Below are positions 33,299-41,846 of a DNA stretch of 55,256 nt, in pieces. Position 1 is the first letter of the stretch. Each line of letters opens with the position of its first letter. Origin of the DNA: JBEKTY01 sp049515555 (GTDB taxonomy: Bacteria; Planctomycetota; Planctomycetia; Pirellulales; Thermoguttaceae); the NCBI GenBank assembly GCA_049515555.1, contig JBEKTY010000032.1:1-55256 (forward strand). The letters run 5' to 3'. The position numbers and the translations under genes are program-made. Under the pieces are notes generated by a model. The model worked only from the letters and a program-made list of their open reading frames with translations. It searched no databases and was not told the DNA's origin.

Positions 33299-35276
33299 AC
33301 TTCAGGTTCAGAAGGCGCTGTTGAGTGTGGCGCTGGTTGCGTTGGGCTTGCCCGGCGCGAGCTTGTACGCCGAGGATGCCGCGCAGGTGGGCGTTGTCAG
33401 CCACGTGAAGGTGCTGTCCGACAAGGTCGAGGACGTTTCCAGCCCCGAGGCCTGGCGGCGGGCTTACATCACCGCCGGCATGAGCGACCAGGAAAAGGTG
33501 CTGGCCATCTGGCGCACGGTGGTAAAGTATCGCCACCAGATCGATCCGCCCGACGAGTATCTGCAGGACCACGTGCATGACATTTTCAAGACGATTCACG
33601 TCTACGGCTATGGCCAGTGCTGTTGCGCATCCAGCCACGTGGAGACGCTGGCCCGATACCTGGGGCTGGAGGCCCGCGGCTGGGCTATCAACGTGCACAG
33701 CGTTCCCGAAGTGCAGTACGACAATTCCTGGCACACGGTGGACGGTTCGCTGATGAACTACTTCCTCAATCCGGACGGCAAGATCGCCTCGGTGGCCGAC
33801 ATCAAGAAGGCGGTTTTGGATTGGCACGCGGAGCACCCGGGCTATCGCGGCAACGACGGCAAGCTGCGGCAGTTCGCCGCCGCCGGCGGCTGGAAGAAAG
33901 GGCCCGCCCTGCTGGCATCGAGCGGGGAGCGGTTCTGGGATGCCAATGGCATCAACCGCGCCGGCTGGCACGGCTGGCCCTCGACCATGCAGGAGTACGA
34001 TTGCAAGGAGTTCCCCTTCGACTACGGCGGCTCGATGGGCTACGAGCTGAACGTGCAATTGCGCGAGGGCGAGCGCCTGACGCGGAACTGGTTCAACCAC
34101 GGCCTGCACGTCAACCAGCTCGAGGGCGCCGGCGATCATCCGCTGGCGAAAGACGTGGCCCCGCTGGGCATGTGCCGCAAGCTGGGCGACGTGGCCCCCG
34201 GGCGGATCGGCAACGGCAGGCTGGAGTACGACGTGCCGCTGGCCTCGGGGGCCTTTCGCCGCGGCGCGCTGGCGGCCGAGAACCTGGCCACCCGCGGCGA
34301 AGACCCGTCTGCCCCCGCGGCCGTTCACGTGAAAGACCCGGCCCAGCCCGGCCTTCTGATTATCGGCATGCCCTCCAGTTACGTGTACTTGAGCGGCAAA
34401 GTGAAATTGCAGCCGGTGGTCGGCCCGGGCGGGTCGATCGCCGTGGCCTTCAGCGACAACCACGGGCTGGATTGGACCGAGATCGCCCGCATCGACGCCG
34501 CGGGGCCCCAGACGCTCGACCTCAAGAAGCAATGTTATCGCCGCTACGATTACCGCCTGAAGTTCCAATTGCTGGGCAAGGGCACGGGGTTGGACGCCCT
34601 GGCCATCAGCCACGATATCCAGCACTCGCAGGCCCCCTTGCCGGCCTTGCTGCCGGGTGAGAACAAGATCAGCTTCTCGGCCGGGCCGTACGAAGGCACC
34701 GTTACGCTGGAAGGCGGCACGAGCGTCCACCTCCGCGACAAGGAACGCAACCTGTTCTACAAGGCGTTCCATCCGGTCCTGACCGGTGGGATGCGGACCG
34801 ACGGCCTGCGGCCCGGGGCCAACGGCACCGTCACCTTCCCCATCGCCACGCCCGGCGAAATGACGCGGCTGCGGATGAACGCCTTCTGGCGGGCCCGCGA
34901 TAAGCGGGACGGATATGAGGTGGCCCTGTCGCTGGACGGCGGCAAGCACTTCCGGCCGGTGGCGAAGCTGGGCGGACCGACCGCCGGCACGAGCCGCTAC
35001 TTCACCTTCGCCGACATCGCCCCGGGCAATAAAGAGGCCCAGTTGCGACTCAGCGGCCACGAGGTCAACACGGCCATGCTGTTCGGGCTGCGCATCGACG
35101 CCGACTACAAGCAGCCCTGCGGCGGTTTCCGCCCGGTGAAGATTACCTACGCCTGGGAGGAAGACGGCAAACCGCAAACCAGCGAGCACGTGGCTACCCG
35201 GCCCGAGGAGACGTACTCGATTCATCTCGGGCCCAAGGCCGTGGTCAAGAGCTACACGGTGGAGCTGGCCCGCTGA
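33288..35276 (+). CDS. Exported transglutaminase-like cysteine protein
   Basis: The 662-residue protein has a signal peptide (LLSVALVALGLPGASLYAED). A transglutaminase-like fold is indicated at about 65-155: SDQEKVLAIWRTVVKYRHQ is the usual leading helix, GQCCCASSHVETLARYLGLE carries the nucleophile (Cys111/Cys112), and NSWHTVDGS supplies His149 and Asp152 of the Cys-His-Asp triad. The remaining 500 residues are beta-rich and include sialidase-like phrasing (VAFSDNHGLDWTEIARID, YEVALSLDGGKHFRPVAKL). GTG start at 33288 has GGGAGA upstream and overlaps the previous gene by 11 bases. Such proteins in planctomycetes may act as peptidases or amidases on extracellular material; the function is not established. 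Confidence 0.78.
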   Translation: MLNKLQVQKALLSVALVALGLPGASLYAEDAAQVGVVSHVKVLSDKVEDVSSPEAWRRAYITAGMSDQEKVLAIWRTVVKYRHQIDPPDEYLQDHVHDIFKTIHVYGYGQCCCASSHVETLARYLGLEARGWAINVHSVPEVQYDNSWHTVDGSLMNYFLNPDGKIASVADIKKAVLDWHAEHPGYRGNDGKLRQFAAAGGWKKGPALLASSGERFWDANGINRAGWHGWPSTMQEYDCKEFPFDYGGSMGYELNVQLREGERLTRNWFNHGLHVNQLEGAGDHPLAKDVAPLGMCRKLGDVAPGRIGNGRLEYDVPLASGAFRRGALAAENLATRGEDPSAPAAVHVKDPAQPGLLIIGMPSSYVYLSGKVKLQPVVGPGGSIAVAFSDNHGLDWTEIARIDAAGPQTLDLKKQCYRRYDYRLKFQLLGKGTGLDALAISHDIQHSQAPLPALLPGENKISFSAGPYEGTVTLEGGTSVHLRDKERNLFYKAFHPVLTGGMRTDGLRPGANGTVTFPIATPGEMTRLRMNAFWRARDKRDGYEVALSLDGGKHFRPVAKLGGPTAGTSRYFTFADIAPGNKEAQLRLSGHEVNTAMLFGLRIDADYKQPCGGFRPVKITYAWEEDGKPQTSEHVATRPEETYSIHLGPKAVVKSYTVELAR

Positions 35277-35324
35277 GGAACGAGGGAGGAGGGGTGAGGG
35301 AGGAGGGTGAGGGGTGGGCGCAGG

Positions 35325-35367
35325 CCCGGTCCCCTCTCCCTCCGGGAGAGGGCTAGGGTGAGGGCTC
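35325..35367. repeat. Copy of the CTCTCCCTCCGGGAGAGGG palindrome
   Basis: One palindrome with a GGCTAGGGTGAGGG tail between the transglutaminase-like and nitrilase-like genes. Confidence 0.9.
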
Positions 35368-35442
35368 GTAAGAAACAAGTTGACCAATTGACTTGATGCA
35401 GTTTCAACAGGTTGCTGTTTTGCACTCGCTGAAAGGAAATGC

Positions 35443-36522
35443 GTGAGGACCCGGCCTGTGAACCTGGCAAGGCGAGTAATCTCGGCGCTGCTGCCGGGCG
35501 TGGTAAGCGTGCTCATCGCGGTCGCCGCGCCGGCGCAGCAGCCCCGCGCGGCGGGGCCTCCGCGGAAGATCGTGGTCGGCTCGCTGATGTACAGCATGTG
35601 GGGCCCGTATCCGGGCTCGGCCAAGCGCCTGGAGGCCTTGTCGTCGTTCATCGACGCGATGGCCAAGACGGCACGGCAGAAGTACCACGCCGGCCTGGAC
35701 ATTGCCGCACTGCCCGAAGCGGCCGTCACAGGCATGGCCGAGTCGTCGGCCAAGGACGTTGCGCTGCCGCTGGAAGGCGCGGTCCTGGAGACGCTGGGCG
35801 CCGCCGCCCGGCGGAACAAGACCTACGTTGTGGCGCCGCTGCTGCTGGCCGAAGACGCGGCCAAGACCAGGCTCTATAACGCCTGCGTGCTGTTGGATCG
35901 TCGGGGCCAACCGGCCGGCATCTACCGCAAGGTCTATCCCGTGGCTTCCCGCGAGGCAGATCGCCTGGAAGGCGGCCTTCTGCCCGGCAAGGACTTTCCC
36001 GTCTTCGCCTGCGACTTCGGCAAGGTCGGAGTGCAGATTTGCTTCGATATGTTCTTCGACGCCGGCTGGGAAGCGCTGGCCCGCAAGGGCGCGGAGCTGG
36101 TGATCTGGCCCACGCAGTCGCCGCAGGTCATCGGCGCGCAGTGCCGGGCGCACCGGCACCATTACTACGTCCTCTCCAGCACGTGGCGGAACAACGTCTC
36201 GTTGGTCGATCCCACCGGCGCGGTCATCGCCCAGCGAACGGAGCAGCCGGGCCTGCTGGTCGAGCAGATCGACCTGTGCTACGTTCTGCTGAGCTGGCAG
36301 CCGGAACTCCGCAACGGCGCGGCCCTGGCCGAGCGCTACGGCAAGGCGGCCGGCTATCGCTACAGCGCGGCCGAGGACGGCGGGATCTTCTGGTCCAACG
36401 ATCCCCGGATCCCGGTGATGGAGATGGTCCGCTCTCTGGGCCTGGAGCTGCCGGCCGACGCCTTGGATCGCAACCGCCGGCTTCAAGACCGCCTTCGCGG
36501 CGGACCGCCCGGCCGCGAATGA
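35443..36522 (+). CDS. Exported carbon-nitrogen hydrolase (nitrilase superfamily)
   Basis: Predicted amidase acting on a C-N bond, probably of a secreted or periplasmic substrate. The catalytic triad is Glu92 (LPEAAVTG), Lys163 (YRKVYPV) and Cys200 (VGVQICFDMFF). An N-terminal hydrophobic segment (ALLPGVVSVLIAVAAPAQQ) acts as signal peptide or anchor. GTG at 35443 follows AAAGGA by five bases. 359 residues, slightly longer than plain nitrilase domains because of the leader and a C-terminal extension after GIFWSNDPRIPV. Thirteen bases separate its stop from the convergent gene. The substrate is unknown. Confidence 0.88.
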   Translation: MRTRPVNLARRVISALLPGVVSVLIAVAAPAQQPRAAGPPRKIVVGSLMYSMWGPYPGSAKRLEALSSFIDAMAKTARQKYHAGLDIAALPEAAVTGMAESSAKDVALPLEGAVLETLGAAARRNKTYVVAPLLLAEDAAKTRLYNACVLLDRRGQPAGIYRKVYPVASREADRLEGGLLPGKDFPVFACDFGKVGVQICFDMFFDAGWEALARKGAELVIWPTQSPQVIGAQCRAHRHHYYVLSSTWRNNVSLVDPTGAVIAQRTEQPGLLVEQIDLCYVLLSWQPELRNGAALAERYGKAAGYRYSAAEDGGIFWSNDPRIPVMEMVRSLGLELPADALDRNRRLQDRLRGGPPGRE

Positions 36523-36535
36523 CGCTGAGAATGCT

Positions 36536-37351
36536 TCATCCGTCGATCTCCCGACCGCCGAGGTACTCTTCGGCCAACCGCACGTCTTCCGCCACCATGT
36601 TCGCCTGGCGCTCGTTGTAAATGCCCACCACCACGGCATCTTTGGGTTTCAGGTACGCGGCCAACTGCTGGAACGATTTTCGCGGGTCGCAGCGCCCGGC
36701 GGCCAGCACCTTGTAGGCGATGACCGGTTCGGGGATCTTGGCGATGGCCTCCAGTGCCGCGATGCGGTCCTCTTCGACGAAAAGCTCCTGGAGGTCCACG
36801 TGCTGCTCGATCTTGCCCGTGCGCCCCGTAATGTTGTACAGGCTTTGGCAGGCGAAATCCAGGTCGATGCCGCGCTCGAGCCGCCGGGCGTGGAAGGTGG
36901 GCGTGTGCGATCCGGCGCCGGCCGGCATGCCCAGCCCGCGGATGACCCGGATCGCCTCGGCGAACTCCTGCCAAGTCCACGTCCGGCCCACCTCGTCGGC
37001 ATGCGCCCCCTGCACGTAGAAGGCGTCGACGCCGCGGGCCGCCGCCATGCGGGCGTTGTCCAACAGCGACTTCCGCTCGGGGGCCGACTGCGCGATCCAC
37101 TGCATCTTCCCGCCCTCGCGCCGGTACTCGTGGATCACCCGGGCGATGAAATTGTCGCAGCGGGCCAAGAGCGTGTTGATCCCCCGTCGCTCGCACTCGC
37201 CCAAAACCTCCTTGATCCTGGCCACCGTGAAGTAATCGAGCATCTGCCCATCGGCGTCGCCCGACTGGTGCGAGATGCCGCTCAGCGGGTTGCCGCCGAC
37301 AATAAGTTTGCTCACGCCGAGCGAGCCGATCATCACGCAAGGCAGCGCCAT
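36536..37351 (-). CDS. Aldo/keto-reductase-like TIM-barrel protein, uncharacterised
   Basis: Cytoplasmic 271-residue protein. The opening MIGSLGVSKLIVGGNPLSG is like the first strand of aldo/keto reductases (xLGxSxLxxGG), and DAFYVQGAHADEV and EFAEAIRVIRGLGMPAG fit later barrel strands and helices. The usual catalytic Tyr-Lys-His set is not clearly visible, and the C-terminal NADPH-binding motif is replaced by FQQLAAYLKPKDAVVVGIYN, so enzymatic function is uncertain. This form, with ECERRGINTLLARCD near the N-terminus, is known to me only as uncharacterised. No signal peptide. Stands alone between the nitrilase and the gmd gene. Confidence 0.6.
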   Translation of the reverse strand: MALPCVMIGSLGVSKLIVGGNPLSGISHQSGDADGQMLDYFTVARIKEVLGECERRGINTLLARCDNFIARVIHEYRREGGKMQWIAQSAPERKSLLDNARMAAARGVDAFYVQGAHADEVGRTWTWQEFAEAIRVIRGLGMPAGAGSHTPTFHARRLERGIDLDFACQSLYNITGRTGKIEQHVDLQELFVEEDRIAALEAIAKIPEPVIAYKVLAAGRCDPRKSFQQLAAYLKPKDAVVVGIYNERQANMVAEDVRLAEEYLGGREIDG

Positions 37352-37465
37352 CGTGGATTCCTGGATCGCGACAAGAAGTCTCCGCGCGTCACAGTCAACA
37401 TTTTCGCCCGGCTACACCGGCGTGTCAACTTGTAGCATGTTGGGGCGGAGGATATGCCCCCACGC

Positions 37466-38668
37466 TCAGACCGCCAGTCGCCGGCGGACGTTCGGGCGGG
37501 GCGTGGGGCTCGGCGCGGAGGCCGATGCCCGCCGCTGCCGTGCCGCCGCATGCTGCACCCCGGCGCCGCCGGCGTCCGCCGCCCGCTCTTCACCGGCAGC
37601 GATCGAATATAGTGTCAAGCGTTCGGCCGGCGGGCGGACCCTCAGCAGTTCCATGTCGGCGCGGGTCATGATCTCGACCAGCTCCTGGAATCCCACGCGG
37701 GGCTTCCAGCCCAGGACCCGCTGCGCCTTTTGGGCGTTGCCCAGCAGCAGGTCGACTTCCGCCGGGCGGTAGTGCTTGGGGTCGATGGCGACGATCGTGC
37801 GGCCGCTGGGGCGGTCGATGCCCACCTCGCCGGTGCCGCTGCCTTCCCAAGCGATCTGGAACCCGGTGACGCGGGCGGCGGCTTCCACGAACTCCCGCAC
37901 CGAGTGCATCTCGCCCGTGGCCACCACGTAGTCGTCCGGCCGCTCCTGCTGCAACATCCGCCACATGCCCTCGACGAAGTCCGGCGCGTAGCCCCAATCG
38001 CGCCGCGAATCGAGGTTCCCCAGGATCAGCGTCTCCTGGACTCCGGCCAGGATGCGGGCCAGCGAGTAGGTGATCTTGCGGGTCACGAAATTCTCCCCGC
38101 GCCGCGGCGATTCATGGTTGAAGAGAATCCCGTTGGAGGCATGCATGCCGTACGCCTCCCGGTAATTCCTGGTGATCCAGAATCCGTACAGCTTGCCCAC
38201 GGCGTAGGGCGAGCGGGGGTGGAAAGGCGTCGTCTCGCTTTGCGGGGTCTCGGCCACCTGGCCGAACAGCTCCGAAGTCGAGGCCTGGTAGAAGCGTACT
38301 TCGGTCTTCGCCTGGCGGATCGACTCCAGCAGCCGCAGCACGCCCAGTCCGTCGACGTTGGCCGTGTTCTCCGGCTCGTCGAAGGAGATCTGGACGTGGC
38401 TCTGCGCCGCGAGGTTGTAGACCTCGCACGGCTTGCACAGGGCGAGGATCCGGCTCACGCTGCCGGTGTCGGTCAGGTTGCCGTAGTGCAGCTCGAACTT
38501 GCGCCCTCGGCGCCGCGCCTCTTGCAACGTCCGCTCGATATGGGCCCGATTGAAGTGCGATGTCCGCCGCACCAGACCGTGGACTTCGTAGCCTTTCTCG
38601 AGCAGGAGCTCGGCAAGATAGGAGCCGTCCTGTCCCGTGACGCCCGTGACCAGCGCTACCTTTTTCAT
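37466..38668 (-). CDS. gmd: GDP-mannose 4,6-dehydratase
   Basis: Converts GDP-D-mannose to GDP-4-keto-6-deoxy-D-mannose, precursor of GDP-fucose, GDP-rhamnose and perosamine. The NADP-binding GVTGQDGSYLAELLL is at residues 9-23, followed by GLVRRTSHFNRAHIE. The catalytic elements are STSELFG (Thr/Ser-Glu) and YAVGKLYGFW (Tyr-x-x-x-Lys). Family hallmarks also include FNHESPRRGENFVTRKIT, NLDSRRDWGYAPDFVEGMW and ATGEMHSVREFVE. About 50 residues at the C-terminus (GEERAADAGGAGVQHAAARQ onward) are low-complexity and beyond the normal end of about 345. No GDP-fucose synthase (fcl) gene is adjacent. The neighbouring glycosyltransferase suggests exopolysaccharide or O-antigen synthesis. Confidence 0.95.
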   Translation of the reverse strand: MKKVALVTGVTGQDGSYLAELLLEKGYEVHGLVRRTSHFNRAHIERTLQEARRRGRKFELHYGNLTDTGSVSRILALCKPCEVYNLAAQSHVQISFDEPENTANVDGLGVLRLLESIRQAKTEVRFYQASTSELFGQVAETPQSETTPFHPRSPYAVGKLYGFWITRNYREAYGMHASNGILFNHESPRRGENFVTRKITYSLARILAGVQETLILGNLDSRRDWGYAPDFVEGMWRMLQQERPDDYVVATGEMHSVREFVEAAARVTGFQIAWEGSGTGEVGIDRPSGRTIVAIDPKHYRPAEVDLLLGNAQKAQRVLGWKPRVGFQELVEIMTRADMELLRVRPPAERLTLYSIAAGEERAADAGGAGVQHAAARQRRASASAPSPTPRPNVRRRLAV

Positions 38669-38710
38669 ACTTTCCTCGGACTTCCATTTCCTGTGGGGAC
38701 TTCTGTGAAT

Positions 38711-38840
38711 GCCCGGTCCCCTCTCCCTCCGGGAGAGGGTTAGGGTGAGGGGAAATTAGTGATGATCCTGCCTCCCCGGTTTCGGCGGCGAACGCAGGTT
38801 CCCCTCACCCCGGCCCTCTCCCGGAGGGAGAGGGGGACCT
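38711..38840. repeat. Pair of inverted copies of the CTCTCCCTCCGGGAGAGGG palindrome
   Basis: Copies near 38718-38752 and 38802-38832 face each other around a 50-base spacer, so the whole gap between gmd and the glycosyltransferase can form a large stem as well as two small ones. Confidence 0.9.
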
Positions 38841-38893
38841 TTGCGCTCTCCGCACAGCCAATTTGCAAAACTCCGCTTACCGGCCACAAGCCT

Positions 38894-40255
38894 TCAGGCG
38901 GCCTCGGCCGGCTTTGCCCTTGCGGCGGCGGTGGGCCGCGCCGCGCCCGACTCCGCCAGGGCCACGATCTCGCCGACGGCGTGCATGAACTGCCGCACCC
39001 GCTCGGACCAGGAGAACCTGGCCTGCACGTGCCGCCGGGCCTGTTCCCCCAACGCCGTGGCGTAGGGCCGATCGGCGTACACCCTGCGCATCGCCCCGCG
39101 CAGGGCGCCCAGGTCGGGCTCGGCCCACATCATGTCTCCTTCATACGCGTCGCTCCAACCCATGCCGGCCACCGGGCAAAGCTGGCAGGGCAGCAAAATA
39201 CTGTTCTCCGGAGCCATGAACTCCAGGTTGCCCGAAAACCCGGTGGCGATCACCGGCTTGCCGTGCGACATGGCCTCCAGGTGCGGCATGCCGAAACCTT
39301 CCGCCCGATGCGGCAAGACAAAGCAATCGCCATGCTGGTGCAGCCAGCCGATTTGCGGCTGCGACAGCAGGCCGCCCGCGAGCAGGACGGGAGCGTGGTC
39401 GGGCAGCCGCATGGAATTCCGGACGGCCGCCACTTCGCCGGCCACGCTCCGCCGCTCCGCCGCCGTGACGTTCCGGCCGTAGGTCTTGAGGATCAGGCAC
39501 ACGCCATCGGTCCGGCGGAACTCTGCCAGATAGGCTTGCAGCAGACCGCGGCCGTTCTTCCGCTCGGTCCATTGGAAGATCGAGTAGAACTTGAAGGCGT
39601 GGGCGTGATCGGCGGTTCGCGCCGTGCGCCACGCGGCGGCCCGGCCCCGCAAGAAGCGGGGCAGCCTGAGTTTCCGCCCGCGCCGCGCCGGCGGCCGTGG
39701 CCCGGCCAATTGCCGCATCGCGATCGTCTCGCCGAGCTCGGCCGGCCAGGCCCCGGCGGAAGGCAAATCGATCCCCGGTGCGGCCACGCGAATCGGCGCC
39801 TCGACCCCGCAGCGCTGGAATACTTCGCGGTTCCAGGCGGAGGGCACCAGGATTCCGTCCATTTGATTGCAGGCCGGCACCCACCGCGCCGGGATCCGCG
39901 TCGTCTCGAACATGGTAAAACCGATATTGACGCAACCCGGCTCCCGGTAATGCCGGAAACAATCGGGATTCACGTTGATGATCTTCACGCGGTAGTCCAC
40001 CGTCCGCCGCCGGAGATCCTCGAACAACTCGCGGTCGCTTCCCAGCTCCGGACGATCCTTGTCGTGGCTGGTGACTTCCAGGCACAGGGGCACCTGCGCC
40101 CCGGCCAGCGCCTTGACGAAGCTGCGGGCGAACTCGGCATAGCCCGAGAGATCGAAGACCGGCCCGCAGTACTTGATGCGCAGCAACTGGTCGGCAGCGG
40201 CGCCCGCCGCCGCGGACTCCTCCGGGCCGGACTTGACAGACAAGGTGCGGCTCAT
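38894..40255 (-). CDS. Glycosyltransferase, GT4-like
   Basis: Transfers a sugar from an activated donor during surface-glycan synthesis. The C-terminal GT-B domain shows the retaining GT4 signature: FYSIFQWTERKNGRGLLQAY, then LILKTYGRN, VLLAGGLLSQPQIGWLHQHG, and the E-x7-E-like motif CFVLPHRAEGFGMPHLEAMS followed by GKPVIATGFSGN. The N-terminal domain has the acceptor-side fold with FDLSGYAEFARSFVKAL. Met at 40255 is taken as start; the in-frame ATG at 40297 would add residues without a ribosome site, and SD is weak for both. A Pro/Arg-rich insertion at about 195-225 (GPRPPARRGRKLRLPRFLRG) is unusual. Same strand as gmd, 225 bases upstream of it. Donor unknown, GDP-sugars possible from context. 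Confidence 0.85.
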   Translation of the reverse strand: MSRTLSVKSGPEESAAAGAAADQLLRIKYCGPVFDLSGYAEFARSFVKALAGAQVPLCLEVTSHDKDRPELGSDRELFEDLRRRTVDYRVKIINVNPDCFRHYREPGCVNIGFTMFETTRIPARWVPACNQMDGILVPSAWNREVFQRCGVEAPIRVAAPGIDLPSAGAWPAELGETIAMRQLAGPRPPARRGRKLRLPRFLRGRAAAWRTARTADHAHAFKFYSIFQWTERKNGRGLLQAYLAEFRRTDGVCLILKTYGRNVTAAERRSVAGEVAAVRNSMRLPDHAPVLLAGGLLSQPQIGWLHQHGDCFVLPHRAEGFGMPHLEAMSHGKPVIATGFSGNLEFMAPENSILLPCQLCPVAGMGWSDAYEGDMMWAEPDLGALRGAMRRVYADRPYATALGEQARRHVQARFSWSERVRQFMHAVGEIVALAESGAARPTAAARAKPAEAA

Positions 40256-40416
40256 CGGGCACTTAATAGCAGACAGGCTCCCGGGAGGCAATATCAAGTT
40301 CCGGCCGGATTGCTAGCATTGCTGTCAACGCTACCAAGTCTTAATGGGACAGGCGACCTGGCAGGATCAGCCGCCGTTTCCCCGGCCGACGCGCAGAACC
40401 ACGCGGCACGCGATGC

Positions 40417-40962
40417 CTACCGCTCGATAACCGAAAGTATGTCTTCCAAAGTCCTGTGCACGTCTTCCATTTTCGAGAACAGCGACTGGTGGCCCAATCT
40501 CTTGCCGTGGGCGATCCAGTTCCGGTGCTCGCGCAGCGCCTGCAAGTCCTTTGATTGGGACTGCGGGTAGCTCGCAAGAAGTACCTCGATGTCTGCCAGG
40601 TTGCGGAAGTCGTCGACATCCTTCGCTAGGCGTTGAGCTGCGCGAGAGAAGGAGGACGGCGCGGGGTAATGCTGGCTAATCGTTGCCCGAGCGGCTCCAA
40701 CGGCGTTCTTGAGCTTCTCATAGGCCAACCGTTCGAAAGCCGCCACCATGAGCAGCAGGTACTGGTCGAACAATGATTCTTCAACGGAGTCAAAGTACTC
40801 CTTGATCGCCGCCAGTCTGTCGGGCTTTGCCTTCTTAAGGGCCGGGATTCCCAGGTCGGAGACATACTGAGCGGACGGATTACCTATCGCCCGCTCCTTG
40901 GCACCCCGCAACAGGAATGCGACTGTCCTATAGCGGACCAACTCGTCGTCGAGGTCGCTCAT
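40417..40962 (-). CDS. Putative HEPN-domain protein (possible RNase-type toxin)
   Basis: A 181-residue all-helical cytoplasmic protein. Near the C-terminus it has ALREHRNWIAHG, with the RX4H motif (Arg147, His152) that marks HEPN ribonucleases of toxin-antitoxin and abortive-infection systems. The preceding helices (EYFDSVEESLFDQYLLLMVAAFERLAYEKLKNAV and the DFRNLADIEVLL segment) fit a HEPN bundle, perhaps the MAE_28990-like group; this subfamily is a guess. GC is lower than in the flanking genes. Five bases separate it from the upstream gene at 40968, so the two form an operon. In the absence of a homology search the fold assignment rests on the motif and helical character. Confidence 0.6.
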   Translation of the reverse strand: MSDLDDELVRYRTVAFLLRGAKERAIGNPSAQYVSDLGIPALKKAKPDRLAAIKEYFDSVEESLFDQYLLLMVAAFERLAYEKLKNAVGAARATISQHYPAPSSFSRAAQRLAKDVDDFRNLADIEVLLASYPQSQSKDLQALREHRNWIAHGKRLGHQSLFSKMEDVHRTLEDILSVIER

Positions 40963-40967
40963 TGGCC

Positions 40968-41432
40968 TTACTCCTGAAGCAAAGTCTCAAGTAGCTTCTC
41001 GAATGAAGCCTTCCGTACAACCTTACGTTGGCGGGGGTCGCGGTTTGGCCAAATCTCCCATCGAGGTTCCGCTTTGGACCCGCTCAGAACAAGCATGACC
41101 TGTTCACCCCGCGAACCGCGTCGGAAGACGTCAACCCTCCCGCGGGCGCCGACAATGAGGCAGCCTTTTGGCTCTAGGACGATTGCTTCAGGGCCAAATT
41201 CAAGGACTAGTTGATCCGCCGTATAGGTGCCGATCTTCTCCTCAGAAAGCTGAACCGGGACCCTCGCGGAGGAGACGAGGCCTTGCTCGCGCAATGGGGC
41301 CAGCCACACCTCGATCTGGTTGTAGAGGGCCCCGAGGGCGGCGAGCCACCAGTCGCGTTCCGCATTCCAGTCGACCTCTTCGCGCTGCTTCTTCGCCTCG
41401 GCCAGCTTCTTTGCCGTTTTCTCAAGCGACAT
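40968..41432 (-). CDS. Conserved-looking small protein, partner of the HEPN-like gene
   Basis: A 154-residue cytoplasmic protein I do not recognise by name. The N-terminus is charged and helical (LEKTAKKLAEAKKQREEVDW) with a tryptophan-rich segment (WNAERDWWLAALGALYNQIEVWLAPL). The C-terminal two thirds appear beta-rich (VPVQLSEEKIGTYTADQLVL, CLIVGARGRVDVFRRGSRGE) and end in a helix (FEKLLETLLQE). It is the first gene of the pair and is transcribed with the HEPN-like gene. An antitoxin or accessory role is an inference from the arrangement only. GC is lower than in neighbours, as in its partner. Confidence 0.6.
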   Translation of the reverse strand: MSLEKTAKKLAEAKKQREEVDWNAERDWWLAALGALYNQIEVWLAPLREQGLVSSARVPVQLSEEKIGTYTADQLVLEFGPEAIVLEPKGCLIVGARGRVDVFRRGSRGEQVMLVLSGSKAEPRWEIWPNRDPRQRKVVRKASFEKLLETLLQE

Positions 41433-41846
41433 AATGCATTCCTTTCAGCAACAGAAGGATTCGGCGCGTCCGGGGCGGGCGTGCTGCCGCGTGGGTGCGC
41501 AGCAAAGGTTCCTCGATTTGTGAAATCACGCGACTGTCCAAGTGCTGTCGAGGGCGTGTTTGTGGCTGCGCTTCCGCAGATCCCCGGAACCTGTCCCTTC
41601 CCTCAGTCTATGGGGTGATCGTCGGATGTCAAGAGGGTGTAAACTGGGCTCAGTTGCGCGGTGGGCGGCAAGGTCTCCACGTGCCTCCCCGGCCTCCCCG
41701 CGGATCGTCTAGCTTGACTATTCTCCAGTCCCCAATCCTCAATCGCCCTCCTGGCCTGCACGCTGCGGGTGTGGTATAACCGCGTGCATTGCGGCCGGGG
41801 GCAGTGGCGCCCGGAGGCGGCACCGTAAAGCACGAAAGAGAGAAAG
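41433..41846. other. 414-bp intergenic region, mostly without recognised structure
   Basis: No gene supported and no long palindrome seen. A TATAAC at 41775-41780 lies 67 bases before the SDR start and could be a -10 element, but a good -35 is not visible. The region separates the divergent HEPN pair and the SDR. Confidence 0.5.

Noticed and set aside
36536..37351. Functional aldo/keto reductase
   Set aside because: The catalytic Tyr/Lys/His set and cofactor motif could not be located, so only a fold-level resemblance is claimed.
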